Notes: a model not told the origin generated them from the sequence alone. A stretch of DNA of 64,000 nt from Nocardioides ungokensis (GCF_013466985.1 NZ_CP059164.1:2303001-2367000); one strand, 5' to 3'; shown: positions 10,045 to 19,407, counted from the first letter of the stretch. Translations and numbers: made by a program.

Positions 10045-10047
10045 CGT
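10042..10047 (+). promoter_or_regulatory. -10 element TAGCGT, leaderless kinase mRNA
   Basis: TAGCGT overlaps the stop codon of the permease gene and ends seven bases before ATG 10055; no Shine-Dalgarno is present. Confidence 0.5.
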
Positions 10048-10054
10048 CCGTGGC

Positions 10055-10960
10055 ATGTGGCAGCCCGAGCCCGGGTGGCACCCGTTGCCCGGCGGCACCG
10101 GCCCGTCGACCGTGGGGGTCTGGCGTACGGTCCTCGGCGACCAGGCCGTGGTCGTCAAGCGCCTCGCCGCGCCGCGGGGGCACGACCCGGCTGAGCTCTC
10201 CGACCCGCACCACTTCGCCTTCTGGCGCCGCCCGGCCGACGTGGCCACCTCGGGGGCCGTGGACACCACCCCGGGGCTGCGGGCGCCGCTGACCGCGGTC
10301 GACGAGGACGACGACGGCATCACCCTCACCCAGCAATGGGTCGAGGACGCCGCCAACAGCGGCCTGTTCGCCGCGCACGCGCTGGGTCGGTTCGCGGGCT
10401 CGGACCTGGGCGCCCGGCCGTGGCTGGCCCGCGACCAGCTGCGCGACCGGATCCGGCGCGTGGAGCGACGCGGCGGCTGGCCGACGCTGGCCCGGACGAC
10501 GGTGGCCGACGTCGCCGACCACCTCTGGGGGCGACGCGGGGCCTGGCTGGACGCGGTGGACGCACTTCCGCAGGTGCCCCAGCACGGCGACCCGGCGCCG
10601 GGGAACCTGCCGGGACGCGACGGGGACGACGTGGTGGCGGTCGACTGGGCGACCCTCGGGCACGGACCCGTCGGCGCCGACCTCGGCTACCTCGCGCTCT
10701 CGGCCCGGGAGGAGTTCGAGCCGCTCCTGGAGTCGTACCTGATGGGGCTGCCCGACAGCGTCGCCAACCCTGACCAGGTGGCCCTCGGCGCCCGAGTCAC
10801 GGCGGTCTACACCGTCCTCAACCGCGCCGAGTGGGCGCTGGCGAGGGTGGCCGGGGGAGAGGGTGCCCTCGCCGGCAAGTACCGGCACCCGGCAGTGGCG
10901 CCCCACCTGCGGGCCCTGCAGCGGCAGTTCCCGCAGATCGAGGCCCTGATGGCGGGCTGA
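10055..10960 (+). CDS. APH-like phosphotransferase family protein
   Basis: A 301-residue cytoplasmic protein with the aminoglycoside phosphotransferase/choline kinase fold. The catalytic loop is seen as QHGDPAPGNL (H-G-D with the downstream Asn) and the metal-binding Asp in VVAVDWATLG; the acceptor site is not predictable. The N-terminal part contains a VVVKRLA strand with the likely ATP-binding lysine. The start is supported by the TAGCGT seven bases upstream. Whether it phosphorylates an antibiotic, a sugar or a metabolite cannot be inferred; no resistance gene neighbours it except the ABC exporter. Convergent with the metallopeptidase gene, 22 bases apart. Confidence 0.82.
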   Translation: MWQPEPGWHPLPGGTGPSTVGVWRTVLGDQAVVVKRLAAPRGHDPAELSDPHHFAFWRRPADVATSGAVDTTPGLRAPLTAVDEDDDGITLTQQWVEDAANSGLFAAHALGRFAGSDLGARPWLARDQLRDRIRRVERRGGWPTLARTTVADVADHLWGRRGAWLDAVDALPQVPQHGDPAPGNLPGRDGDDVVAVDWATLGHGPVGADLGYLALSAREEFEPLLESYLMGLPDSVANPDQVALGARVTAVYTVLNRAEWALARVAGGEGALAGKYRHPAVAPHLRALQRQFPQIEALMAG

Positions 10961-10982
10961 CCGTCCGGTCGGCCCCGGGGGC

Positions 10983-11935
10983 TCAGAGGTTGTCGGTGCC
11001 GAACGTGTCGCAGGCGTCCAGGGTGCCCTGGGTGTAGCCGGTCCGGAACCACCGGACCCGCTCGGCCGCGGAGCCGTGCGTCCACTGCTCGGGGTTGACC
11101 CGGCCGCCGGACCGCTCCTGGATGCGGTCGTCGCCGACCGAGGTCGCCGCCGCGATGGCCTGCTGGATGTCGGCGTCGGTGAGGGAGGAGAAGAGCGCCT
11201 GCCCCGTCGCGTCGTTCGTAGTCGTGGCGCTCCTGGCCCACATGCCGGCGTAGCAGTCGGCCTGGAGCTCGAGGCGCACGGAGTCGCTGGTCGGCCCCTG
11301 CTGGGTCTTCACCCGCCCCATCGTGCCGAGCAGGTTCTGGATGTGGTGGCCGTACTCGTGTGCGATGACATAGGGCTCGACGAAGTCGCCACTGGGTCCG
11401 CCCAGCTGCTGCTGCAGCACCGCGCGGAAGAACGAGGTGTCGAGGTAGATGGTCTGGTCGGTGGGGCAGTAGAACGGCCGACGTCCGAGGTTGCCTGGCC
11501 GCACCCGGTGCCGATGGAGCCGGTGAAGGTCTCCACCTTCTTCTCCGCGTGGAACGACGCGTCGGACTGGTCCGGCAGCGTGGTGGACCAGTAGTCGTAG
11601 AGCGAGTTCTCCACCGCGACCCGCGCACAGTCGGCGCTGTCGTTGGCGTCGGTGCCGGTCTTGCAGCCGTCGTAGCGGCCGCTCTCGGCCATCCGGCTGC
11701 TGTCGAGCCCGCCGCCGCTGCCCGGGAGAGAGGAGCCGCCGTCGCCCATGCACTGGGTCAGGACCAGGAAGAGCACGATGATGATGACGCCGCCGATGCC
11801 ACCGCCGGCCTTCATGCCGCCGGGGATCGGGATGCCCGCGCCGCTGCCCCCGCCCAGACCGCCGCCACCACGGCGGCCCCGTCCCGCGTCGCCCATCCGT
11901 CGGGTGTCGAGACGGGCCTTCGGGTTGAAGCGCAT
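10983..11935 (-). CDS. YpfJ-like neutral zinc metallopeptidase, membrane anchored (single-base frameshift)
   Basis: Predicted M48-like 'putative neutral zinc metallopeptidase' of about 317 residues. The N-terminal part (MRFNPKARLDTRRMGDAG) is followed by a Gly-rich linker and one membrane segment, GVIIIVLFLVLTQCM, near residues 48-62. The zinc motif HEYGHHIQ (HExxH) and the downstream LELQADCYAGMWA Glu are intact. One base is missing near 11477, between CGQATSDVG and PFYCPTDQTIYLD; adding it makes the length divisible by three. The ATG has GGAGG eight bases upstream. Divergent from the ABC-F gene. Its substrate is not known for this family. Confidence 0.86.
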
Positions 11936-11975
11936 GCGGGAGCCTCCGGGTTCGTGGCTGGGGGTCGGCCGCGCC

Positions 11976-11981
11976 TAGACT
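11976..11981 (+). promoter_or_regulatory. -10 element TAGACT upstream of the ABC-F gene
   Basis: TAGACT ends ten bases before ATG 11992, slightly farther than in the other genes; the leader would be a few bases or none. Confidence 0.4.
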
Positions 11982-11991
11982 AACCAGCCTC

Positions 11992-13587
11992 ATGATCACC
12001 GCTCACCAGCTCGAAGTCCGTGCCGGCGCGCGGCTCCTCATGGAGGACGTCAGCTTCCGGGTCGCCGCCGGCGACAAGGTCGGTCTGGTGGGCCGCAACG
12101 GCGCCGGCAAGACCACCCTCACCAAGATCCTGGCGGGTGAGGCGCAGCCCGCATCCGGCACGGTGCAGGCGACCGGCGACGTCGGCTACCTGCCCCAGGA
12201 CCCGCGGATCGGCGACCCCGAGGTGCTGGCGCGTGACCGGATCCTGTCCGCGCGCGGGCTCGACGACGTCGTGCGCCGCCTGCGCGAGGCCGAGGCCCAG
12301 ATGGGCAGCTCCGACCCGAGGTCGCGGAGCGGGCGATGAAGAGCTACTCCCGGGCCGACGCCGAGCTTCACGCAGGTGGCGGGTACGCCGCCGAGTCGGA
12401 GGCCGCCAGATCGCCAGCAGCCTCGGCATCGAGGAGCGGATCCTCACCCAGCAGCTGAAGACCCTGTCCGGTGGACAGCGGCGCCGGGTCGAGCTGGCCC
12501 GCATCCTCTTCTCCGGTGCCGACACCCTGCTCCTCGACGAGCCGACCAACCACCTCGACGCCGACTCGATCGTGTGGCTGCGCGACTTCCTCAAGGCGCA
12601 CAAGGGCGGGCTGATCGTGATCAGCCACGACAACGACCTGCTCGAGACCACGGTCAACAAGGTGCTGCACCTCGACGCCAACCGTGGCCAGATCGACGTC
12701 TACAACATGGGCTGGAAGGCCTACCTCAGCCAGCGGGAGACCGACGAGCGGCGCCGCAAGCGCGAGCGGCAGAACGCCGAGTCCAAGGCCAAGACGCTCA
12801 CCGACCAGGCCAACAGGATGCGGGCCAAGGCCAGCAAGGCCAGCGCCGCGCAGTCGATGCTGAAGCGGGCCGAGAAGATGATGGCCGGGGTCGAGGGCGA
12901 GCGTCGCGCCGACAAGGTCGCCCGGATCAAGTTCCCCGCACCTGCCCCTGCGGCAAGACGCCGATCACCGCCCAGGAGCTCTCGAAGTCCTACGGCTCGC
13001 TCGAGGTCTTCACCGATGTCGACCTGGCCGTGGACAAGGGCTCGCGCGTGGTGATCCTGGGCCTCAACGGTGCCGGCAAGACGACGATGCTGCGGATCCT
13101 GGCCGGGGTCGACAGGCCCGACACCGGCGAGGTCCTGCCCGGTCACGGCCTCAAGCTCGGCTACTACGCCCAGGAGCACGAGGACCCTCGACACCAGCCG
13201 CACCGTCCTGGAGAACATGCAGAGCGCGGCCCCGCAGTTGACCGACAGCGAGGCCCGCAGCGTCCTGGGATCCTTCCTCTTCTCCGGCGACGACGCGCAC
13301 AAGCCGGCGGCCGTGCTGTCCGGTGGCGAGAAGACCCGGCTCGCGCTGGCCAGCCTGGTCGTCTCCAGCGCCAACGTGCTCTTGCTCGACGAGCCCACGA
13401 ACAACCTCGACCCGGCCTCCCGGGAGGAGGTGCTGGCGGCGATCCGCACCTACGAGGGCGCCATCATCCTGTCACCCACGACGAGGGGGCCGTGCGCGCG
13501 CTCGAGCCGGACCGGGTGCTGCTGCTGCCCGACGGCGACGAGGACCTGTGGACCGAGGACTACCTCGACCTCGTGTCGCTGGCGTGA
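11992..13587 (+). CDS. ABC-F family ATPase (five single-base indels)
   Basis: Soluble twin-ATPase ABC-F protein, a translation factor/antibiotic-protection type family that works in the ribosomal E site; no membrane domain. First ATPase: GRNGAGKTT near residue 37, LSGGQRRRVELA, LLLDEPTNHLD. A charged linker (QRETDERRRKRERQNAESKAK) joins the second: GLNGAGKTT, LSGGEKTRLALA, LLLDEPTNNLDP. The frame is broken five times: deletions near 12318, 12408, 12946 and 13471 and an extra G at 13182-13183. Correcting them yields 532 residues, a normal length, with all motifs joined. Five lesions with no amino-acid decay point to sequence error rather than an old pseudogene. Confidence 0.88.
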
Positions 13588-13633
13588 CGCAGTCCCCGGC
13601 AGTCGCGCCGGCGGTCGCGTCGGTGGGCGCACC

Positions 13634-13639
13634 TAGACT
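13634..13639 (+). promoter_or_regulatory. -10 element TAGACT, leaderless enoyl-CoA hydratase mRNA
   Basis: TAGACT ends six bases before ATG 13646 without a ribosome binding site. Confidence 0.5.
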
Positions 13640-13645
13640 CCGGAC

Positions 13646-14441
13646 ATGACCCCCGAGGCCCTCGCCACCGTCGGTCTGCTCGTCGAGCAGACCGGTCCCG
13701 TCGCCACCATCACGCTGGACCGCCCCGAGGTGCGCAACGCGCAGGACCCCGGCGATGTGGCGGGCGCTGGCGGCCGTGGGCGACGCGCTGCCGGACGAGA
13801 CCCGGGTCGTGGTGGTCCGGGGCGCCGGCCACAGCTTCTCCGCCGGGCTCGACCGCAGCATGCTCGCGCCGGGCGGTGCTCCGGAGGGCGTCGAGACCGT
13901 TGCCGACCTGCTCACGGCGAGCGACGAGCAGATGTCGGCCACCATCGACGACTACCAGCAGGGCTTCACCTTCCTGCGCGACCCCCGCTTCATCTCGGTC
14001 GCGGCGGTGCAGGGCTACGCCGTGGGCGCGGGCTTCCAGCTCGCGCTCGCCTGCGACCTGCGCGTGGTCGCGGACGACGCCCAGTTCTGCATGAAGGAGT
14101 CGGCGCTCGGCCTCGTGCCGGACCTGACGGGAACAAAGCCGCTGGTCGAGAGCGTTGGCTACGCCAGGGCGCTGGAGATCTGCGTCACGGCCCGGATGGT
14201 CGGTGCCGCGGAGGCGGTGGCCATCGGGCTGGCACTGGCCGCGGTCCCCGCAGGGGAGCTCGACGCCACCGTCGCGGACCTCGTCGGCGCCCTCACCGCA
14301 CCGATGCCCGATGCGGTCACCGAGACCAAGGCGCTGCTCCTCGGGGCAGCGGACCGAGACCTCGAGGAGCAGCGACGTCTGGAGCGTGAGGCCCAGGTCC
14401 GTCGCTTCCGGGAGGTGGCCCGTCTGACGACGGGCCAGTGA
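13646..14441 (+). CDS. Enoyl-CoA hydratase/isomerase family protein (single-base frameshift)
   Basis: Crotonase-fold protein of 264 residues, probably acting on acyl-CoA in beta-oxidation or a related pathway. The N-terminal strand VATITLDRPEVRNAQ is followed by an extra G at 13744-13745; removing it joins TPAMWRALAAVGDAL and gives a length divisible by three. The oxyanion-hole segments are GAGHSFSAGLD and AVQGYAVGAGFQLALACD, and MKESALGLVPDLTG occupies the usual catalytic region. There the position of the hydratase Glu cannot be assigned with confidence, so isomerase activity is possible. A TAGACT lies six bases upstream. The next gene starts after nine bases with its own Shine-Dalgarno. Confidence 0.87.
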
Positions 14442-14450
14442 GGAGTCAGC

Positions 14451-16328
14451 TTGTCAGGCATGCACGCCAACGGCGCCGCATGGCGCCACCTGCGGTCGGA
14501 CCGCAGCGTCGTCAACAACCGGATCGGGCGCGGCACCGTGCGCCGGGTCTTCGGCTTCGCGCGCCCGCACCGTCGGCTGATCGTCTCCTTCCTGGGGCTG
14601 ACGGTCATCGACGCCGGGCTCGTCGTCGTCAACCCGCTGCTGGTGCAGAGGATCATCGACGACGGCATCCTCGGGCACGACCGCATGCTGGTGACGGTGC
14701 TGGCACTCGTGATGGCGGCCGTGGCGCTCGTCAGCGCCCTGCTCACCGTGGCGGAGGGCTGGTTCTCCTCCCGGATCGGTGAGGGACTGATCTTCGACCT
14801 GCGGACCCGCGTCTTCGGTCACGTGCAGCGCCAGTCCCTGGCGTTCTTCACCCGCACCCAGACCGGTGCGCTCGTCTCCCGGCTCAACAACGATGTGATC
14901 GGGGCGCAGCGTGCCTTCACCTCGACGCTCTCCAGCACCGTCGCCAACACGATCTCCGTCGTCGTGGTCGGGATCGCCATGGTCGCGCTCAGCTGGCAGG
15001 TCACTCTGCTGTGCCTGGCACTCTTCCCGCTGCTCTTCCTGACCTCGCGGCTCGTGAGCGCCCGCCTGGCCGGGCTGACCCGCGAGCAGATGGACGGCAA
15101 CGCCGACCTCGGCAACGCGATGACCGAGCGGTTCAACGTGGGCGGCGCCATGCTGCTCAAGCTCTTCGGGCGGCGTTCCGAGGAGGACGCGGTGTTCGCC
15201 ACCAAGGCGGCCACCGTGCGCGACCTGGGGATCCGGATCTCGCTGATCACGCGCATCTTCGCGGCAGCGATGATGGCCGTGCCCGCGCTGGCGACCGCAC
15301 TCGTCTACGGCGTGGGCGGCCAGCTCGCCGTGAGCAACACGCTCACGGTCGGCACCCTCACCGCCCTGGCCACCCTGCTGCTCCGGCTGCTCGGCCCTCT
15401 GCAGGGCCTCTCCAACGTCCGCATCGACGTGATGACCGCGCTGGTCAGCTTCGAGCGCGTCTTCGAAGTGCTCGACCTGCCGTCGCTGATCCAGGAGAAG
15501 CCCGACGCCGTGGTGCTCGAGCCGGGAGCCGGGCGGCTGGAGTTCGACCATGTCGCGTTCAGCTACCCCCGTGCCGACGAGATCTCGCTCGCGTCGCTCG
15601 AGGTCGTCGCCCGCAAGGAGTCCCGCGACAGCGGCCAGGTGCTCGCCGACATCGGCTTCGTGGCCGAGCCGGGGCAGATGGTCGCCCTGGTCGGTCCCTC
15701 CGGCGCCGGCAAGACGACGGTGACGCACCTCGTGGCGCGGCTCTACGACGCCGAGTCCGGTGCGGTGCGCGTCGGGGGCCACGACGTCCGTGACCTGACC
15801 CTCCAGTCGCTGGAGGACGCGGTCGGCTACGTCACCCAGGACGCTCACATGTTCCACGACACCATCCGCGCCAACCTGCTGTACGCGCGGCCGGGTGCCA
15901 CCGACGAGGAGGTCTGGGACGCCCTGGAGGCCGCCCAGATCGCCACGCTGGTGCGGGCGCTCCCCGACGGCCTCGACACGGTGGTGGGCGACCGCGGCTA
16001 CCGGCTCTCCGGCGGTGAGCGCCAGCGCCTCGCGATCGCGCGCCTGCTGCTGAAGGCACCCGCCATCGTGGTGCTCGACGAGGCCACCGCACACCTCGAC
16101 AGCGAGTCCGAGGCGGCGGTGCAGCGGGCGCTGGACGCGGCTCTCGAGGGCCGCACCTCCCTGGTGATCGCCCACCGGCTGTCCACGGTGCGCAACGCCG
16201 ACACGATCCTCGTGCTCGACGGCGGCCGGATCGTGCAGTCCGGGACGCACGCGCAGCTGCTCGCCCAGGGCGGGCTCTACGCCGACCTCTACCGCACCCA
16301 GTTCATCGAGGACGCCACGGTCGCCTGA
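14451..16328 (+). CDS. ABC exporter, fused membrane and ATPase domains
   Basis: Half-size ABC exporter (MsbA/multidrug type) of 625 residues that probably works as a dimer in the cytoplasmic membrane. The membrane domain, about residues 35-320, has six hydrophobic segments and the coupling-helix motif FDLRTRVFGHVQRQSLAFF. The ATPase domain has GPSGAGKTT (Walker A), YRLSGGERQRLAIARLLL (signature), IVVLDEATAHLD (Walker B) and IAHRLSTV (H-loop). TTG 14451 is chosen as start because AGGAG lies five bases upstream; ATG 14460 is the alternative. Only nine bases separate it from the enoyl-CoA hydratase gene, so they may be cotranscribed. Substrate unknown. Confidence 0.93.
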   Translation: MSGMHANGAAWRHLRSDRSVVNNRIGRGTVRRVFGFARPHRRLIVSFLGLTVIDAGLVVVNPLLVQRIIDDGILGHDRMLVTVLALVMAAVALVSALLTVAEGWFSSRIGEGLIFDLRTRVFGHVQRQSLAFFTRTQTGALVSRLNNDVIGAQRAFTSTLSSTVANTISVVVVGIAMVALSWQVTLLCLALFPLLFLTSRLVSARLAGLTREQMDGNADLGNAMTERFNVGGAMLLKLFGRRSEEDAVFATKAATVRDLGIRISLITRIFAAAMMAVPALATALVYGVGGQLAVSNTLTVGTLTALATLLLRLLGPLQGLSNVRIDVMTALVSFERVFEVLDLPSLIQEKPDAVVLEPGAGRLEFDHVAFSYPRADEISLASLEVVARKESRDSGQVLADIGFVAEPGQMVALVGPSGAGKTTVTHLVARLYDAESGAVRVGGHDVRDLTLQSLEDAVGYVTQDAHMFHDTIRANLLYARPGATDEEVWDALEAAQIATLVRALPDGLDTVVGDRGYRLSGGERQRLAIARLLLKAPAIVVLDEATAHLDSESEAAVQRALDAALEGRTSLVIAHRLSTVRNADTILVLDGGRIVQSGTHAQLLAQGGLYADLYRTQFIEDATVA

Positions 16329-16349
16329 TCCCGCGTTCGCCGGGTGTCC

Positions 16350-16355
16350 TAGGGT
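16350..16355 (+). promoter_or_regulatory. -10 element TAGGGT, leaderless SDR mRNA
   Basis: TAGGGT ends seven bases before ATG 16363; no Shine-Dalgarno. Confidence 0.5.
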
Positions 16356-16362
16356 CGCCGGC

Positions 16363-17118
16363 ATGGACCTGCAGCTTCGTGGACGTGTGTACATCGTCAC
16401 CGGGGGCGCCCGCGGGCTCGGTCGCGCGACCGCCGACTGCCTGGTGGCCGAGGGGGCCCGCGTGGTCCTGTCCGGCCGCAGCGGACGAGTCGCTGGCGGC
16501 TGCGGCGGCGATCCACGGGGACTCCGTGGCGACCGTGGTCGCCGACAACGCCGACCCGGGGACGCCTCAGCGTCTCATCGACGCGGCCCGGGAGCGGTTC
16601 GGCGGCCTCGACGGCGCCCTGATCAGCGTTGGAGGACCCCCGAAGGGGCCGGTGACCGCCATCGACGATGCCCAGTGGGTGCAGGCCTTCGAGTCGGTCT
16701 TCCTCGGCGCCGTGCGGCTGTGCCGCGAGATCGGTCAGGCTCTCGGCCCGGCGGCTCGCTGGCCCTGGTGCTCTCCTCGAGCGTTCGGGCGCCGCTGGCC
16801 GAGATGGCGATCTCCAACGGGCTGCGGCCCGGCCTGGCGATGGTGGCCAAGACATTGGCCGACGAGCTCGGGCCGCAGGGCGTGCGGGTCAACGGCCTGA
16901 TGCCCGGCCGGGTCGGCACCGATCGGGTGGCCGAGCTGGACGAGGCGAGCGGTGACGCCGAGTCGGCACGCGCCGCCGCGATCAGGACGATCCCGCTCCG
17001 TCGTTACGGCGAGCCGGAGGAGTTCGGCCGGGTGGCGGCCTTCCTGCTCTCGCCGGCGGCGTCGTTCGTCTCCGGGGCGATGGTGCCGGTCGACGGGGGC
17101 ATGCTCCGCTCGCTCTGA
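16363..17118 (+). CDS. Short-chain dehydrogenase/reductase (two single-base indels)
   Basis: NAD(P)-dependent SDR of 251 residues after correction; substrate unknown. The cofactor motif TGGARGLGRA sits near residue 15. An extra G at 16483-16484 breaks the frame after LSGRS (continuing DESLAAAAAIHGDS), and a base missing near 16750 breaks it again between QALGPG and GSLALVLSSS. The two lesions cancel, so the raw length is already divisible by three. The catalytic Ser is in LVLSSSVRAP, but the usual YxxxK tyrosine is not evident: the corresponding stretch reads ISNGLRPGLAMVAK. This makes it a divergent SDR. Its 3' end overlaps the SURF1 gene by 115 bases. Confidence 0.8.
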   Translation: MDLQLRGRVYIVTGGARGLGRATADCLVAEGARVVLSGRSGRVAGGCGGDPRGLRGDRGRRQRRPGDASASHRRGPGAVRRPRRRPDQRWRTPEGAGDRHRRCPVGAGLRVGLPRRRAAVPRDRSGSRPGGSLALVLSSSVRAPLAEMAISNGLRPGLAMVAKTLADELGPQGVRVNGLMPGRVGTDRVAELDEASGDAESARAAAIRTIPLRRYGEPEEFGRVAAFLLSPAASFVSGAMVPVDGGMLRSL

Positions 17119-17978
17119 GCCTTCCGCGAGACGCGGGGGTCCTTCTGGCGCTCCCGCTCGTACGCCGCCCGGACGGCCTGCTTGCGGCGGTCCTTGTCGG
17201 CGCGGGCCTGCTTGCGCTCGGCGAGCACCTCCTCCCGCGTCGACGTCTCGCCGCTGCGCTGCGAGCGCCACTCGTCGTACAGCAGGTAGAAGAAGCCGAA
17301 GACGGCCAGCACGCCGAAGAACCACCACTGCAGGCCGTAGAAGAAGTGCGGCCCGTTGTCGAGCTCGGGCAGCTCGGTGCTCTCGAGCGGCTGGGCGGGT
17401 GCGGGGCTCTCGGTCTTCAGGTCCACGAAGCCGCCGTAGACCGGCTGGTCGATGGTCCTGGCGATCTCGACGCTGGAGATGGCCCGCGTCGAGTGGTCGC
17501 TGACCTCGGCGCTGTCGGTGGCGTCCACCCGCACCCACCCGGTCACCGTCACCTTGCCCGAGGGCGGGTCGGGGACGTCGGTGGGGTCCTCGCCCTGGTT
17601 CTCCGAGGGCATCCAGCCGCGATCGACCAGCACGGCGGTCCCGTCGGCGGTGACCAGCGGGACCACGACGTCGATCCCCGACTCCCCGTCGCGGGTGCGG
17701 TAGCGGACCACCACGGTCTCGGCGCTGTCGTAGGTCCCGGTCGCGGTGACGACGCGCCACTCGTCGGAGGTGCTGACGGGTCGTCCGGGGGAGAGCACGT
17801 CGGCCACGGGGGCCGGGTCCCGGGACTCGTTGGTGCTGATGATCGCGTTGCTCTGCTTGCGGTCGGCCAGGCGGTGGAACTGCCACTCTCCGAGCCACCA
17901 GGTCGCATACGCCAGCAGCACGACCACGAGGGCGAAGAGCAGCCAGCGTCGCGAGAGGAGGAACCGCAGCGATCGCAC
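17004..17978 (-). CDS. SURF1 family protein (cytochrome oxidase biogenesis)
   Basis: Membrane protein of 324 residues of the SURF1 family, which assists assembly of haem-copper cytochrome c oxidase. An N-terminal membrane helix (RWLLFALVVVLLAYATWWLG) is followed by the extracytoplasmic domain with VPLVTADGTAVLVDRGWMP and the second helix FFYGLQWWFFGVLAVFGFFYLLYDEW near residues 215-240. The last 85 residues are a charged cytoplasmic tail; its final 38 or so are antisense to the convergent SDR gene, which suggests the true stop could be earlier. GTG 17978 is preceded by TAGCCT after six bases, on the minus strand. Confidence 0.9.
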   Translation of the reverse strand: MRSLRFLLSRRWLLFALVVVLLAYATWWLGEWQFHRLADRKQSNAIISTNESRDPAPVADVLSPGRPVSTSDEWRVVTATGTYDSAETVVVRYRTRDGESGIDVVVPLVTADGTAVLVDRGWMPSENQGEDPTDVPDPPSGKVTVTGWVRVDATDSAEVSDHSTRAISSVEIARTIDQPVYGGFVDLKTESPAPAQPLESTELPELDNGPHFFYGLQWWFFGVLAVFGFFYLLYDEWRSQRSGETSTREEVLAERKQARADKDRRKQAVRAAYERERQKDPRVSRKAQSERSMPPSTGTIAPETNDAAGESRKAATRPNSSGSP

Positions 17979-17984
17979 CTCACG

Positions 17985-17990
17985 AGGCTA
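17985..17990 (-). promoter_or_regulatory. -10 element TAGCCT, leaderless SURF1 mRNA
   Basis: On the minus strand TAGCCT ends six bases before GTG 17978, with no ribosome binding site. Confidence 0.5.
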
Positions 17991-18041
17991 ACGGGGGAGT
18001 GGTTCCGGACAGTCCGCAGGGGGCGGCGACGGCGCGGCACG

Positions 18042-18047
18042 TAGAGT
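18042..18047 (+). promoter_or_regulatory. -10 element TAGAGT upstream of moaA
   Basis: TAGAGT ends seven bases before GTG 18055. A GGGGAAG lies in the interval, too close to act as a normal ribosome binding site. Confidence 0.5.
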
Positions 18048-18054
18048 GGGGAAG

Positions 18055-19046
18055 GTGATCTCACGCAAGCTCGAGGACCGCTACGGACGGGTGGCGACGG
18101 ACCTGCGCGTGTCCCTCACCGACCGGTGCAACCTGCGATGCAGCTACTGCATGCCCGCCGAGGGGCTGGAATGGCTCCCGGACGACTCCGTGCTGAGCGA
18201 CGACGAGGTGGTGCGCCTGGTCCGGATCGGCGTCGAGCACCTCGGCATCCGCGAGGTGCGGTTCACGGGTGGTGAGCCGCTCGTGCGCCGAGGGCTGGTG
18301 GACATCGTGCGCCGCACCCACGAGCTCGGTGTGGAGACCTCCCTGACCACCAACGCGCTGGGCCTCTCGCGCACCGCCGCCGCCCTGGCCGACGCGGGGC
18401 TGGACCGGATCAACGTCAGCCTCGACACGGTCCGGCCCGAGACCTTCCACGAGATCACCCGACGGGACCGTTTCCACGACGTCGTCGCCGGGCTCGAGGC
18501 CGCCAGCGCCGCGGGACTCGGTCCGATCAAGATCAACGCGGTGCTGTGCGCGGCATCAACGACGACCAGGCGCCCGAGCTGCTGCGCTGGACGATCGAGC
18601 GGGGCTACGAGCTGCGGTTCATCGAGCAGATGCCGCTGGATGCGCAGCACGGCTGGAGCCGGACCGGGATGGTCACGGCCGAGGAGATCTTCGAGCACCT
18701 CGAGCGGGAATTCGTGCTCAAGCCCGTGGACGAGCCGCGGGGGAGCGCCCCCGCGGAGCTGTTCCTGGTCGACGGCGGCCCGGCGACGGTGGGCGTGATC
18801 GCGTCCGTGACGCGCCCGTTCTGCGGGGACTGCGACCGGGTCCGGCTGACCGCCGACGGACAGGTCCGCAACTGCCTGTTCGCCCGGGAGGAGTCCGACC
18901 TGCGCGCCGCGCTGCGCTCGGGCGCGTCGGACGAGGACCTCGCCGACCGGTGGGTGGTCGCGATGCGCGGCAAGCGTGCCGGTCACGGCATCGACGACCC
19001 GTCGTTCCTCCAGCCGGACCGACCGATGTCGGCGATCGGCGGCTAG
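18055..19046 (+). CDS. moaA: MoaA, GTP 3',8-cyclase (single-base frameshift)
   Basis: Radical SAM enzyme of 330 residues that, with MoaC, converts GTP to cyclic pyranopterin monophosphate in molybdenum cofactor synthesis. The N-terminal [4Fe-4S] motif is DRCNLRCSYC near residue 27 and the SAM-binding stretch is FTGGEPLVR. A G is missing near 18546, between KINAVL and VRGINDDQAPELL. The C-terminal cluster ligands are CGDC followed by NCLF, and the chain ends in the conserved Gly-Gly (SAIGG). GTG 18055 rather than 18046 is favoured because TAGAGT at 18042-18047 would overlap the earlier start. No other moa gene is nearby. Confidence 0.95.
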
Positions 19047-19055
19047 CGGAGCCGC
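19039..19055. terminator. Hairpin between moaA and the convergent small gene
   Basis: GCGGCT at 19039-19044 and AGCCGC at 19050-19055 form a 6-bp stem with a 5-base loop over the moaA stop codon. It could end transcription from both sides; no T-tract is visible. Confidence 0.35.
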
Positions 19056-19056
19056 G

Positions 19057-19278
19057 TCAGTCGGGAGCGTCTGCGGCCGGGACGACGTCCTTGAGGAAGC
19101 CCCGCGCGCCGAGGAAGTCGGACAGCGTGCTGCGGTGCTCCTCGCACGCCAGCCACGTCTTGCGTCGCTCGGGCGTGTGCAGCTTGGGGTTGTTCCACAG
19201 CAGCGCCCACACGGCCGGCGCCTGGCATCCCTTGGCGGAGCAGGTGGGCTCGGCGGCCGGGCCCTCGGTGTCGCTCAT
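19057..19278 (-). CDS. Small conserved actinobacterial Cys/His protein
   Basis: A 73-residue cytoplasmic protein of unknown function. The start is the ATG in MSDTEGPAAEPTCSAKGCQ, with GGAAGGA six bases upstream. Possible metal ligands are Cys in CSAKGC (C-x4-C) and Cys/His in LACEEHR, giving a pattern like a small zinc site; the middle WALLWNNPKLHTPERRKTW is strongly aromatic and basic. Similar short proteins occur beside SURF1, DUF3099 and fabG genes in actinobacteria, from memory of such neighbourhoods. No enzyme motif is recognised. Confidence 0.75.
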   Translation of the reverse strand: MSDTEGPAAEPTCSAKGCQAPAVWALLWNNPKLHTPERRKTWLACEEHRSTLSDFLGARGFLKDVVPAADAPD

Positions 19279-19407
19279 GAGGTCCTTCCACCGGCCCGAA
19301 ATGGGACGGTGCCGGACAGCCACGGGGGAAGCCGTCCGGCACCGCTGCGAACTGGGACGGGGGAGACCCAGCTCGCGTCGAGGATTCTGTCACGCGATGC
19401 GCCGAAG

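Noticed and set aside
11992..13587. Calling the ABC-F gene an old pseudogene because of five frameshifts
   Set aside because: No in-frame stops or motif loss between lesions, and similar lesions hit essential genes (sufS, fabG, serB), so sequence error is more likely.
14454..16400. Open frame of 648 codons on the minus strand opposite the ABC exporter
   Set aside because: Antisense shadow; the plus-strand frame has all ABC motifs and a Shine-Dalgarno.
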